Below, one piece after another: positions 49,134 through 61,538 of a DNA stretch of 64,000 nucleotides. The position numbers and the translations under genes were made by a program. The stretch's first letter is position 1. Every line of letters starts with the position of its first letter. Source of the stretch: Lichenostomus cassidix (lineage: Eukaryota > Chordata > Aves > Passeriformes > Meliphagidae); NCBI GenBank assembly GCA_008360975.2, contig CM039211.1, positions 24,422,558 through 24,486,557 of the forward strand, given 5' to 3'. Under the pieces are notes generated by a model. The model did not search any database, was not told the DNA's origin, and saw nothing but the letters and a program-made list of their open reading frames with translations.

Positions 49134-50168
49134 TATGTTAATTTTGCATGGCCCAGGTTTTGTTTTTTGAGGGGATGGCGGGTGGGAGCAGAGATAGCTT
49201 CTATGAGAAGCTGCTAGAAGCTTCCACCAAGTCCACCAGAGCCAATCCCTAATGGCTCTGAAGATGATGGACATGCTGCTGGCCAAGGCTGGGCCAATTA
49301 GAGATCTTGGTTACACCTCTGTGATAACATACTTAAGAAGGAAATCAAAACAAAGGGGAAGATGGCTTTTCCTAGCCAGAGAAGAGGAGGAGGTGAGAAC
49401 ATGTGAGGGAAATAACATGGAGACACCAAGGTCAGTGGAGAAGGAAGGGGAGGAGCTGCTCCAGCACTGGAGCCGAGATTCCTCTGCTGGCTGTGGTCAG
49501 ACCAGGATGGAGCAGCTGTCCCCCTGCAGCCCATGGGGTCCACAGGGCATGCAGAGATCCACCCCCAGCCCGTGGGGAGGTGCCCATGTTGGAGTGGGTG
49601 AATGCCTGGAGGAGGCTGTGATCCCCTGGGAGACCCAGTGGAGAGAGGGGGCCTCTGCTCCCAGTCTGGAGCAGCCTGTCCTTGGAGGACTGCACCCCAT
49701 GGATGAGGGACCCATGCCACAGCAGTTCTGGGAGGACTGCTGCTCATGAGAGTGGACCCAGGCTGGAGAAACTCACAGAGAGCTGTCTCCCATGGGAAGG
49801 GACCCCACAGTACAGCAGGGGAAAGACTCCTCTCCCTGAGTAGTGGAAGATCTTGGTGATGAACTGACCAAAACCCCCCCATGCCTTGTTCCCTGCGCTG
49901 TCAGTAGGAATGAGGGAGGGGTTGGGGGGAAAAGGTGTCTTAAAGGGCTTACTTTACTTCTCATTATCCTCCTCTGATTCTGTTAGTAATTCACTTTGTA
50001 CGTCTAAGATGAGCCTGTTTTGCCCTTGGAGTATTTTCTCCCAGTCTTTATCTCAACTCATGAACCCTTCATTAAATTTTTTCCTCCCCTCTGCCCAGCT
50101 GTGGCAAGGGAGAGTGAGTGAGTGGCTGTCCTTGGTGCCTGTCATTTGGCCAGGGTCAAACCATGATA
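49134..50168 (+). mobile_element. Solo LTR, about 1.03 kb, GC-rich (TguLTR5-like avian family)
   Basis: The 5' part (TTTTGCATGGCCCAGGTTTT at 49,142) is followed by the GAAGCTGCTAGAAGCTTCC block, GGCCAAGGCTGGGCCAATTA, and ATAACATACTTAAGAAGG. Next comes a GC-rich body of diverged GACCCATGCTGGAGCAG-type units (49,440-49,830). The 3' part includes TTCTCATTATCCTCCTCTGA, GAGCCTGTTTTGCCCTTGGA and the closing GGCCAGGGTCAAACCATGATA. I recognise this order from a common bird LTR family; the exact family name is from memory. The direct repeat CTATG flanks it (49,129-49,133; 50,169-50,173). The terminal dinucleotides seem mutated (TA for TG, TA for CA), which fits an old copy. The expected TAATAAA-like poly-A signal is degraded to TAGTAATTC. 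Frames of 165 and 194 codons here are artefacts of its GC content. Confidence 0.88.
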
Positions 50169-50173
50169 CTATG
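50169..50173. repeat. Candidate target-site duplication, right copy (CTATG)
   Basis: Matches 49,129-49,133 directly after the LTR's terminal bases. Confidence 0.65.
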
Positions 50174-50411
50174 TCAATGTACTGAAGTAAAAAGTAACAA
50201 TTGTCATTGATGCTTGCCAGAGATTACTAATTCTATAGCACCCAGACTCAAGTTCTGGGGTAATCTGTCAAAAAATTGACTTAATGGACCAATACTCCTG
50301 TCCAAATTACCATATATATCAACAAAAACACATAAGGGGTATGCACTATATGATGTCTCTTCAACTGCACACAAATAAGTGCAACTGAAGCAATACATCA
50401 GCAACTAATTA
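50174..50411. other. Spacer between LTR and CR1
   Basis: Under 250 bp of AT-rich unique sequence with nothing recognised. Confidence 0.6.
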
Positions 50412-51143
50412 ATTACAGAATCATAGGCACATGGAATAGTTTGGGCTGGAAGAGACTTTTGGAAACCATCTAGTCCAACATCCCTGCAATAAGCAGGGAT
50501 TTCTTCAAGTACATCATGTTGCTGAGGGTTCCATCCAACCTGACCATGAGTGTTTCCTGGGATGGAGCATCCATCACCTTGCTAGGCAACCTATGGTGTT
50601 TTACCATCTCATAAGGAAGAAGCATTTTTACAATATTTAATAAAAATTGACCCTCTTTAATTTAAAACCATTCTTCCTCACCCTATAACAACAAGCCTGC
50701 TAAAATGTCTGTCCCACCTTTCTCATAAGCCTCCTTTAATAAATGAAAGGTCATAATGAGGCCACCCTGGGGCCTTCTCTTCTCCAAGATGAACAAACCA
50801 AACTCTTCTGGCCTTTCTCTGCAGGAGAGGTTCCATCCCTCTAAACATCTTGGTGTCCTTCCTCTGGACTCACTCCCACAGGTTCATGTCCTTCCTGTTC
50901 TGGGACCCCACAGCTGATGCAGAGTTCCAGGTGGGTCTCACCAGAGCGGAGCAGAGGGGCAGAATCCCCTCCCTTCCCTGCTGCTCACACTGCTCTGGAT
51001 GCAGCCCAGGACACATTTGGCTTTCTGGGCTGGCAATGCACATGGCTGGGTCATGTCCAGCCTCTCACCCACCAGCACCCCAAGATCTTGGCCAAGGCTG
51101 CTCTCCGTCCTTTCATCCCCCAACCTGTGTTCATACAGGTGAT
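50412..51143 (-). mobile_element. CR1 LINE, 5'-truncated, minus orientation
   Basis: On the plus strand it opens with the inverse CR1 tail (ACAGAATCATAGGCACATGG) and then the TTTGGGCTGGAAGAGAC segment. On the minus strand the frame at 50,938-51,123 reads LGQDLGVLVGERLDMTQPCA, close to CR1 ORF2 EKDLGVLVDERLDMSQQCAL, then QKAKCVLGCIQSSVSS. The copy covers the 3' untranslated region and the last part of ORF2, with frameshifts and an AT-rich decayed part at about 50,620-50,700. It is inactive. Confidence 0.95.
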
Positions 51144-52580
51144 TGCTGGTATTCTCTTAAATTTTATCTTGCTCTCTTGTACATTTATTTTTAATTTGAG
51201 GGGGGAAAACAAGAGCTTTAGTGAAAAGTATCTTTTCAAAGCAGACCTTTTCATTCTTATGAAACTTACATAAAGTGACAAAAAACATAAGTTAAAATAT
51301 GTTTGAAAGGCTTTCTGAATTTCTAATTAAGGTGATTTTGTTGAGGTTATTACTTCTATTTATTCTTAAAGCTTGTGACCACACAGGGACTAGAAGGTTT
51401 AAGACGAACCATGAGAAGATTTTTTCAACATCTATTTATGACAAAATTTGTGCAATATGTTTCTTAAACCACACAAAATAAACTGCAAAACTTCACAATT
51501 TTCTACACTTGTGGTCTTGCAGATCTAATCTTCTTTTGTTGGAGAACATATTACAGGCAGCAGAAGACAAGTTGTTGAAAAGGTAAAATCAAGAGTATCT
51601 TTGACATTCATCTCCACCAGGAAATGTAGCTAGGAAATTATCATTGTGTATACCCAAGATGGGTTTGCTACTTGTGTGTGCTCTCCATGTTAAACATCTA
51701 CCAAAAACGTGTTTGGAAAGCACCAATATTTTCACTTCATAACTTAAAGCCAAAAGGAGGGGATTTTTGAGACACTCGGTATTTTACTTGTTTGGAAAAA
51801 TTAACATGAATTTGAAAAGTGTGGTTTTAGGCTAGCATAACTTCTTGAGGGATCAGTCCAACAGCTTTGTTTCATCTCATGTAATTTCAGAGGTCTGAGA
51901 AAAATCCTCAGACTTTGGTCTAACAGACACCAGGATGTTTACAGGGATGGAACATCTCCTGCAGCTGGAAGTGCTGTCAGCAGGAAAGAGAATGGATGGA
52001 AATGAGGAGAAAAATGACCAGTGGCCATCATCCCAACCAGCCAGGCTGACCCAGCAGGCTACCAAGAAATGACTGAATGTGAGGGATTTGATACACTAAC
52101 CACCTAAAAAGCCTTGGATGTATTCAGTGCTAAAGTAATTTTTTTACTTGACTTCAAAGATGGCTATCCAAGACACATCTACATCTGGAGCTGGAATGAG
52201 ACTTTCTTCATTGTTAACATTTCCCTCCTTCCCGGCTGAGGGACAGGAAGGCTGGGCTCTGGGAACCTTGTGCCTTTGTTCTGGGTATTACAGGCATGGT
52301 CAGCTGCATCCCATTCCACCAAAAAATATTTCATGCAGGGCTAATTTTTTTTGCTATAAAAGCATTTCAGGGGTGGCTACCAGAACTGTGATATTTGACA
52401 TATGAATTCAAAATTCACAGCTTATCAATAAAACCACATTGACTTTCACAGAGGCTGTCTGGTGAATTTGAGTACAGCACTGCAAACATTTACTTGCATC
52501 ATGTCCATGACTGATAAACTGCAGTTGCTAATTAGATCTTGGTTAAGCTTTGTCCTTCCTGCTTTTCTGCAAACCTTTAA
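51144..52580. other. Unique sequence, no gene recognised
   Basis: AT-rich DNA leading into the candidate regulatory region. Short frames only, with no repeat family. Confidence 0.55.
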
Positions 52581-52588
52581 CATCTGAG

Positions 52589-52606
52589 GATGCATTTGCA
52601 TGCATC
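52589..52606. promoter_or_regulatory. Octamer in a GATGCA...TGCATC symmetric block
   Basis: The 18-bp string GATGCATTTGCATGCATC contains the POU octamer ATTTGCAT (52,594-52,601) and begins and ends with complementary GATGCA/TGCATC. In the POU family ATTTGCAT is the classic site, and paired half-sites allow dimers. Binding here is inference only. Confidence 0.5.
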
Positions 52607-52842
52607 AGTCCACACAAGCACTGAAGGAAGAGCTTGTTTAGGTAACAAGATAAGGAGGTGATCTCCCCACCTTCGGGTTTTAGCTGCCACGGAGGTACCA
52701 CTTCCCAGGATTCACAGCTGCTGCTTATTCAGGCAGCTCTGTGTTTTGTGCTGCATATTAATTTCTGTCCAACATGGGAATTCAATTTGTACTGTACATT
52801 TCATTTCTTCACAGATTTAGATTTATTTCATGTTCTCTGCTT

Positions 52843-53480
52843 TTAATTAACTCTCTGGCACAGCTGCTGGATGGGATATAAAAACTCACTGCTCTCCCTG
52901 CGTTAGGAGTACACCACCAATCATTTAGTACTTAGATGGTGGCAGAGGAACTATCAGTTTCCATGGCAACCAAGGCCGTGGTGATTGATTCTTTGCCAGT
53001 ATGGCATCACCACAGGGATCGAGGCTTGTAATTTTTGTATGCTTGCAACATCCATCTAATTAAAATGGGATTAGAGAATCATCCCTGTATATGTTCAACA
53101 ACTGCACTGCAATCCATTTATGTAAATGTCAGCTCTATTCAACACAGTAGTTGGAGTGTTTATGAAGAAACAGTTGTTTTGCTCCTAATGTCTTGCGAAG
53201 GGGAGGAGGGAAGGGATAAAAGGAGTAATATGTATACAGCATTATTTTGACTACTAAATTAAAAAAGTAATCCTTTCACTGACACACAAGTGCTATGCAA
53301 ATTGTATCCTCTTTCCAAATCTGAATCATGACTACAGGGAACAAAGATGGCAGAGCTGTTACAGCTCTGCTCATGTGCTGACGGCTAACACAGGAAAATG
53401 TACTGAGCCTGTCTTGAAAATGCATTAATTAATTTAGTGTGTATGAATTATTCATTTGTCAAAAGCCTTTAATTCATATG
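52843..53480. promoter_or_regulatory. Candidate conserved regulatory element (RFX, POU, OTX/PITX and TAAT sites)
   Basis: Within about 640 bp I see TTAATTAA (52,843), a TATA-like GATATAAAAAC (52,875), an RFX X-box (52,957-52,970), TAATTA (53,057), GGATTA (53,068), TAATCC (53,268), an ATGCAAAT octamer (53,295-53,302) and ATTAATTAATT (53,424). Just after the X-box, GTGGTGAT (52,978-52,985) and ATCACCAC (53,006-53,013) form an inverted repeat. Such clustering is typical of developmental enhancers in gene-poor regions. TAAT-type sites are common in AT-rich DNA, so the claim rests mainly on the X-box and octamers. Conservation cannot be tested here. Confidence 0.35.
52957..52970. promoter_or_regulatory. 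RFX X-box (GTTTCCATGGCAAC)
   Basis: This is a near-perfect full palindromic X-box, with GTTTCC and GGCAAC half-sites around AT. It differs from the ideal GTTGCCATGGCAAC by one base. RFX factors bind such sites as dimers in ciliary, neural and immune gene control. The match to the family's known consensus is direct; use in vivo is inference. Confidence 0.7.
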
Positions 53481-56400
53481 ATTGATTTCAGTACAGTGGC
53501 ATCTCTTGAGAGCAAAATAATCCTTGTATTCTCATATTTTTTCCTTCATGGAGCATTCCTTAAGTCTTATACACTTACTTGGAAAATTGCGAAGTTTTTG
53601 CAGATCAGGGAAGATGACAGATCTGTAAAATCCAAGGAGACTCCAGATGAAAAGAGAAGCACATGGACTTTTGGAGGGCTAAAAGTGAAGCCAGGTTCTT
53701 TATATCACTAGATGTAAATGCTGAGCTAAAAAACCCCCAAAAGACAGAGGGTGACTGATCAGATAGCATTTTTTCTGTTTATGTCACTGTTTCTTCTGCA
53801 TAACTCTGATAAAAGTCTGTTAACATGAATACCTAGTGGTCTCATGTCTCTTTTCATTTCATTTTGCAATCTACTTCTGTACTGCAAAACTTAAAACCAT
53901 TATGGAAATTTTTGATAAAATTAATAGCCTGTGGGATTTTATCTGAAAGCCCACTGATACTAGTCACATGGATTTTTATTGTTTTTCCTGTTTGTTTCCT
54001 GTCTTGACAAAAGAAAACTGAGTGTATAGCAGGCAACAATATACACATTGTAGAAATGCTATGTACAACACTGGAATATTGTGTTTTATCACGATTCCAC
54101 AAAATCCTTCCTCATGAACAAATCACACCCTGCTCTGTGAGAAAACACATCACATTGTTAAAAAACAGAGATGAATTATTTTGGTACAGAGAGAGCATTC
54201 TGGTAGAGCAGTAATGGAAAATCTGAATGTCTGTTTTTTGGCTGTTTCTGAAGGATATTCCCCCAAAATTTTTAACCAATCCCTCCTTTCAAATAACCTG
54301 AGGGGATGTGCATGGTGTGGCCACCTTAAGGTTTTCATCCTGCACACTTTCTGCCCAATGAAGGCCTGCCTTCCCCCTTAGAGCCAACCCAGGAGGCATT
54401 CAGTGATCTTGCCTTTTGATGCATTTTACCTGAGAGAGAGCAATTCTTCCTTCAGGACTGAATGTCTGCCAGGTGTGAATCAATCATCAAGAGATTTCTG
54501 ACACTTGCACTTGGTTTTCTTGCAGAGAGTGTCTAGCAGTTCTCTCAGATCCTTACAAGCAGCACTCCCTGTACATTAAAACAGCCTAATTACATCTTTC
54601 TCCTTCCACATCTCACAAGTTAGCCCCCCTGGTTTGGAAAAGGCTTTGGAACTTTAATTGTGAAAGAGTTCAAACAACTAGAAAATGTTGTCTCAAGCTG
54701 CAACATCTTAATTTGAATAATTATCTTAGTGAATCCTACATTTCTTATGAAGTTATGAGCAGTTGCCCCCCAAATAAGACATGAAAAACATTTTGAATTT
54801 ACAGATGGAGACTGAGCAGCACCAAGGAGAAAATGTGAAAATATTTTCTCTGTAAAACAGAAGGAATAATTTCCTAAACAAACACATAGAAAATTCAATG
54901 TTATCTTTGAATATTCCTATGCCACTTTTGCAGATTTGATTCAACTACTGAAGTGCAAGAGCAGATTCCAATCCCTTCCTGAAATAATTTTCACAGCATA
55001 ACCATTCATACTGTTTCAACACTTCCAGCTTTTGAATATCTTGAAATTGTGCTGTGCTAAATGCGATCAGGCCTGGCTCTTCTGTGTAATGCCTCTGCAG
55101 ATAATACAGATTCTCACCAGCAAACAGGACTGCATTTTTGTGCAGCTTCATGACAGGCACAGCAATGGAAACTAGGAAAGGTCCCCCAAGGATTTTGAGT
55201 AAGGTTTCTGAGGTTTAGCAGTATGCCATCTGGGTTTTAGGTCGACAAATAAAGTATTATAATTGGAAACTGAGATCTTTATGTGTGATTTTAAAATGTG
55301 TACATTTTTCCATTCATTTAGCTCCATGCTGAGGCAATGCCCTGCTAGGATTATCAAGCTTGCCTCTCACCCTTGGCTTGGTATCACAGACACTCCAGGT
55401 GCTTCTCTTACCAGTGATAATTAAAGCTGATGCTGAATCAGTGACATATTTGCAAGCAGCATGTTCTTCCTGTTTCCCTCTGCAGAAAGAAAACTAACTC
55501 AGGGAAATCCAGTTAACCTGTCAATGCAGTATGTAAAGGATTGACACAAGCTATAGTAAAAAACTGTTGCTGAATAAAAAATCTTGGGAAGTAACTGTTC
55601 AAAATACTCACAGAATATGTTTTCAAGATTTTAAAATAACAAGCATAGTAGAACAAACAAGCTTCAGACTGTGAAACATAGAAAATGTCAATGAAGCTCA
55701 GCATTTTAAAGTAAAATATTGCAATGGGAATAAAGTTATGTTGAGAATGGAGAATTGGTCTTCTTGTGTGTAGCCAAAATCGTTTATATTCTCACACACA
55801 AAATTATCTACTGCAGCTTTGTTCCTGCTTCCTTTCCAGCCAAGCGCTCTGGCTGTCTTTCATGCCTTACAGTTAGCTGAGTATGGTGACCAGGGAAAGG
55901 TGCCAGTCAAACATCTGCATCCTCTGCCTGCAGAGCAGCCTGCAAGGACAGCACGACAAACTTCTTGACCTCCTTGGTTCTCTGGAAGAGCCACTGTAAA
56001 GAGGGTTTGTATTAATTCCTAAGCAGTCCTTGCTGTCCTGGTGAACTCGGAATACTCCTTGTCACCTATTAAAACCAACCACAAGTAATATTTTTCTTAT
56101 TTTTATCTTTGAATGTGGATAACTGCCCATTGGACACTGCTGAGAGAACTCAACTCACTTGGTTGAAGCCAGCAGAGAGCCTATAAATGCTCTACTCAGG
56201 CCTGTTTTTACTGCATCCTGTGCTGACAGCATCCTGCCATCTCTGCAGATGGTGTTTTTAGCCTTTCACACAGGTAGAATACAAATGCTATTTACCTTTC
56301 AAATTTTTGAACAAAGTCTTACTATGCTGATGAAAGATCATTTGCAGTGTACCTTTTAGTACTCTTTTGTTTATCTCTAGGAGTGATCTGAATGTAGAAT

Positions 56401-59400
56401 GACCAACAATTATTGATAATTAATAGCTGAAGAAATACTGCTAGTGAAGTGAAACTGCTGATCTCACCTTTTTCTCCTGTTGTGGGAAATTACTGATTAT
56501 GGAAAGCTACTGAGGAAATAACAAAGGTTATTATGGAAAATAATAATAATAAAAAAACCCCGTTTTTCAAAGGTTATTTTTTTCAGGCACATGGCTGAAA
56601 TATTAATGCCATACCTAATTCCACTTAATATAAACGAACATCTTAGTTCATGCCTGAAGTAGATTTTAAAAGATGTGCTTGTGCCTCATGTATAGTTTTA
56701 TGTTTGTCTCAGCTGTGGAGCTGTTAGTGATCATAGGTACCACCATGGAGAGCTGTAAGGGGCTAAGAAAATTAGTCACTAGCATCTGATCACAGATCTT
56801 GCCTCGAAGAACCTCTTATGCCCTGTGGTTCCATGTTCTCAATTTCTGATATCTGACAAGGAGTAGAACATATAGATTTTACCTCAGGCTGTGACATTAA
56901 AGCTTTTGTCTCACTCGAAAAGCACAATGACTTGTACATTTTATATTCTTTTCTGCTGCTAGAGTCTGCCAGACCATTTTGGCAGAAGTACAGCTTCATC
57001 AGCCATGCTGCTTGTCCTGTTTGTGCAGCGCTTTTGATCACAGCCAGTGCTTGCAATGTTTTCAGGGCTGGATGGAAGTCACCCAGGGCAGAAAGGAGCT
57101 ACAAATGGAGCATCATCTACCACTGTGCACACTTCAGATCCCTCAGGCTGCCTGTTTCCAGCAAACACAGCAGAAAGTCCCAGACAGTAGTACTGTGGAG
57201 CAGAAAGGTCTTGCAAAGTGAGGAGCTTGTTGCCCTTGTAAAATCTTTGCTCACTTCTGTTACTTTGGCTAACTAGAAAAGTATTCTGGGAATGACTCAG
57301 CTAAACTGGAGGTGAAAAACAAGTTACATAATTGTAAAACAATTATTAGAACCAATAAGTGCTCACACCGTGGGGCTTGTGGTTGGTTACACCTGATGCC
57401 TGCTCCTATCACGGTCAGTGGTAGTTAGTTAAGCATATTTGCTGCACCTCACAAGTATATAAACTCATAACAAACTAACAGTTTAAGAACCCTGAATTTT
57501 TGCAATGATGTGTCTTTGTCATACCATCATGGAGATCATGTGTTTAATGCTGCACAGTAGTTTTCAATCTGCAGAATGAACACTAGTGAGCTTCTCCTTG
57601 TTACTCTCCTCCCTCATTGCCCATTGCTCCCAAGCTCATGTCTCTGGGCAGGTACAGGACCTGAGATGAGCTCTTAGCGATAATACAGGTTCTAGGAGAC
57701 TTTACATGCTTGAAGTGGAACAAAAGGTATTTCTGGTTTTCACATAGCTGTTAGAAAAAATATAAAATCTAGATGAAATATCAGAAAGCAAAAAAAACCA
57801 GCTTGCAGAATCCACAGGGCAAAACAAAGAAATGTGAAGTCTAGCCCGTGGCGGTTCCTCTGTGTGCTAAGGTAGGATTGAACAGGTTTAGATCCTTTTC
57901 ACACTGCTTTCACTCTACCCTTCCACCAGCCTTCCAGGGGTGAGAACCAGCAATATCATTCACTAACCCAACCACCATTGCACTGCTGCTCTTGAGGTGA
58001 AACCCCTGACCTGCTTGCTGCAGTCTTATCCACTAGCAAGCAAAGATGGTTTGCTCCACCTTGACACTTCTCCTTGCATGCTCACAGTGCATGTGGTTGC
58101 CTCACAACATCCTCCTCTCTGCACATGCCATATTATCCACAGGGCTCTGCGTCACCTCCATGGCATGAGGACTTACTATGTAGACTGGCTCTTTCCAGGG
58201 AGAGGCTATCTTACAGTCTCCTTTGCAGGACTTGGCCTATGGGACTCATTGCACAACCAGAACTGCTGCTTTTTCCTCCTTTAAAGCTAAAGAAATGGGC
58301 AAGGATTTGGCTTTCAGTTTTCATTCACCAGTATTTCTAGGACTCTTTTCCTGGGCTCCTCCCTTACGTCATGGAAAATCAATTAGCCTTATCCTTTCTT
58401 TGTCTGTCTATTGTAGCAATCCCAGTAATTTTCAGAAACTTCTGAATGAAGACAGCATATTTGGCCCATTTCTTTCATATGTGTGTCCTTTAGCATTTGT
58501 TTTCAGGAAAAAATTTCTAGAATAAAATGTGTCCTCATGTATAAAACAACCCAGACAGGCATTTAAAAGTATACAAAAAGGTAAACAGGAGATGACTCTC
58601 ATATCTTTTGCCCATATGTAGGTGATAGAAGTAATTACCTCTACACATATCACGGCACTGTGCACAATCAGCACACAGGAGATTGCAAGGTGTTGAACGT
58701 GATAGGAAATGTGCAGCTTGATTATGCATGCTAGAATCCAAGTGCTGCAAAACATCTCTTTTCAATGAGTTGAGGAACAAGTATTTAAAGATACCACTTA
58801 ATTTTTCAACTGCAGTCAAGCAACACCAGTGTTTCAAGATGAATTTGCTAATCACATGGGACTAGGGATTGTATGTGGTGATAAAAGACTAGAAAAACAT
58901 TTCCTAGCAGGCAGCAATAACTGCTTCAGTCTGTTTAAGTAATTTTTTTTTTCCTTAGCTAGTTTAATTTCCCCTGCCCTGCTGCCTGCTTCAATTTCTT
59001 TAAGTTGGAAGCGATTGCAGAGCTGGTGGAAGGCACCACATTCCTGATTGTGGAAATGAAATCCATTTGGTTTTAAAGTCTGTGTGAAATTTACCCTTTA
59101 CCCAGCGGGGCAATGAAAGACCTTATCACTAGTGTATATCTGCACTCTGCTGAGTTTGGAGGAGGTCTGAGCATTGTGTGAGCCTCTCCCAGCCCAGCTC
59201 TGTGGCCATTGCTGAGGCAGTCGTGGCAGGGCAAACCCGTCATGCTGTGCCCTCACTGTCACCTGCTGCTTGCTTGGACAGACAGGAGTTTGGTGCTACA
59301 ACTCACATGCACTGAGCATCGCCAGCTGGAAAAACAGCTGACAGAGTAGGGAGCACCTAATTTTCTGAGCCCATCAGCTCCTTGACAGGAGTCCACCCGT

Positions 59401-61445
59401 AGCTCCTGGTGATTATTCAGACACATCCTTGACTTGAGCAGTGTGATTCCTGCTGTATCTTTGCACCATGCTTGAAGTGTTAATGAGTGACCTACCACAC
59501 AGGCTTCTCAATGGCATGCTGCTCAAAGAATTCACCTCAGTAAAGACCCTTTCAGAATGTCTAAACTAAATTGTTTAAATCAATTGCATCTCATTTCTCT
59601 CAATGCAGGGACAGGCTAAGCAATTCATCCTCAGGTATGACTGGATTATTTAGAAACACAATGACTCAAACTAGTGCACTAGTACTTCTCAGGCATGGAG
59701 GAAGACATTTCTTCAAATCTCTGTACCTATTCATTTGAATTCATATTTGCATCCTTTTTTATGCATTTATTCACAGTATGTATACAACAGATGCTGAATT
59801 TTTCTTCCCTGATATGAGCGTTTAAGAACAAGACACGTTTCTCAAAATGGCATTTTTGTGCATTTGCAAGTGTATCCATGAGCAAACAGATTGTATCCTT
59901 TTTTGCTGACTCTTAGAAAAGAAAAAGCTAGATGTAATCAGAAAGTGACAGAGAAGCCACATAAATCAACATTTTTTCACAGTATATATATATATATTTT
60001 AAATATTTTTGAGGTAGTCTTCATAAAAAAGCTTTTCAGGTTTTCTCACCAGCTAATTTACCCTTTCATCTCACTTGAAACTGACATTGATATTGTGCTG
60101 CAATGGCAACCTGTTTCTACTCTTCTGCACCTGTAAACCTTGTAGTAACTCAATTCACTAATAGAAGTTTGTTAACAGTAGTGTTATATACTTGTCAGAC
60201 CTTTCCCTACATCTGCACCTCTTTTTCCTTCCATTGTCTTCAAGATAGAACCCTTTCCACTCTTCTTTCAAAACCTGCCATTGTTTGTGATTTTGTTTTA
60301 AAGTTGTTATGAAAGGCCAGGCATAGTCTAGCCAAGACCCTGAGAAAAATGCATATGCAGGCTTTTCTTTAAGTTCAGCTATGTTTCTGACAGTTTCTGG
60401 GTATTGCTAATACAAGAATTTTTCAAAGTCCGCCTAAATAGAAACATATGAAACATAAAATTCTAAGGTTTTGGAGAACCTTAGTAGATATCATCAAGGT
60501 GACGTTGTGGTAGTACATCCCTCTCCCACTCCCTGTCCCCCACTAGAGCCATGTTATGGTCTCAGAATAATATTCTTTGAAATATTCTTTAGAATATGCT
60601 TTTTGAGCAACCTAAAGCACTCATTCACAACAAATGTAAAGGGCACACTGAAACCACAGCACATATGTATCAGACATCTAAGATCAAAGAAAACAAAAGA
60701 AATTTACTCTCTCACTACATTTTGTGCTTTGGTTTCTTGCTGAAACTTAGGCTGGATTCTTTCTTGCTCATTCAGCAAGATTGTCTCTGTTGCTTAGGCA
60801 GCCCTGTTTTTTTCTTTTCACCTGCTACCAGACTCTCATCTAAGAGAGGAATCATATCCCTGATGCTGTGACTTTACCGTCAAAATCGTGTTCAGTTTCC
60901 AGAGCTACAAAAAGAACACAGTTCATAAATAGCCTTGAAGTCTTTTTACAGAATTAAACAAGCTTTGGAATTTGGATGCTGATCTTGATCAGCTAAATTA
61001 GTGGTCTTGCTGAAAGCATGTAGTTTTTCTCTCTGAACAGTGTATCCTCAATAAGCATTGACCCAAATGCTCAGGTGTGTAGCGCATGTGGCCCAGGTAT
61101 CCATGGCATGAGGGAATGACAAAATTAAACTAACCTGTGTGTTCAACTGTGGGAGCTGAGAAACAGTTTTTCCCATGCTTTCCAGGGTGGTGAGTAGAGA
61201 GGAGACTGTGAGATGGATGAGAATAGGTTCTTTGAGATGCATCTTCACAAATGCTTCCAATCCCTGCTATATAAAAGCACACCAAATCTTACTTTTTTAC
61301 CAAAAACACAAAGCGTGAGGATTCATCTGCCTATTATTCATTGACAAGAAGGTCTGAGAGAAGAAAGGCAGGTACTTAGAAATACTTATCAATAGTATTT
61401 TTTGAAAACATTGAGGCAACAATCTTGCAAACTACACACAAGCAT
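53481..61445. other. Long unique region, no gene recognised
   Basis: About 8 kb of mostly AT-rich DNA. A TATA-like AGTATATAAACTC lies at about 57,454-57,466, after a GC-richer GTGGGGCTTGTGGTTGG stretch. An ATAATTGT/ACAATTAT inverted repeat lies at 57,328-57,346. A GC-richer patch at 57,990-58,370 has overlapping short frames without domains. A short TA run is near 59,983-59,998. No repeat family or RNA gene is supported. Confidence 0.5.
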
Positions 61446-61447
61446 AT

Positions 61448-61512
<65 letters not shown>

Positions 61513-61538
61513 TATATATATATATGTATATGTATATG
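61446..61538. repeat. (TATACA)n microsatellite with perfect 44-bp terminal palindrome
   Basis: TATACA units run from 61,446 to about 61,510, then a pure TA run, then GTATAT units. C residues at 61,495, 61,501 and 61,507 mirror G residues at 61,538, 61,532 and 61,526, so 61,495-61,538 is a perfect palindrome. The frames here, with alternating tyrosine-threonine, isoleucine-histidine or isoleucine-cysteine runs, are repeat artefacts. Confidence 0.95.

Noticed and set aside
49252..49882. Frames of 165 (plus) and 194 (minus) codons
   Set aside because: They lie inside the GC-rich solo LTR, where stop codons are rare by composition. They overlap on opposite strands and match no protein family.
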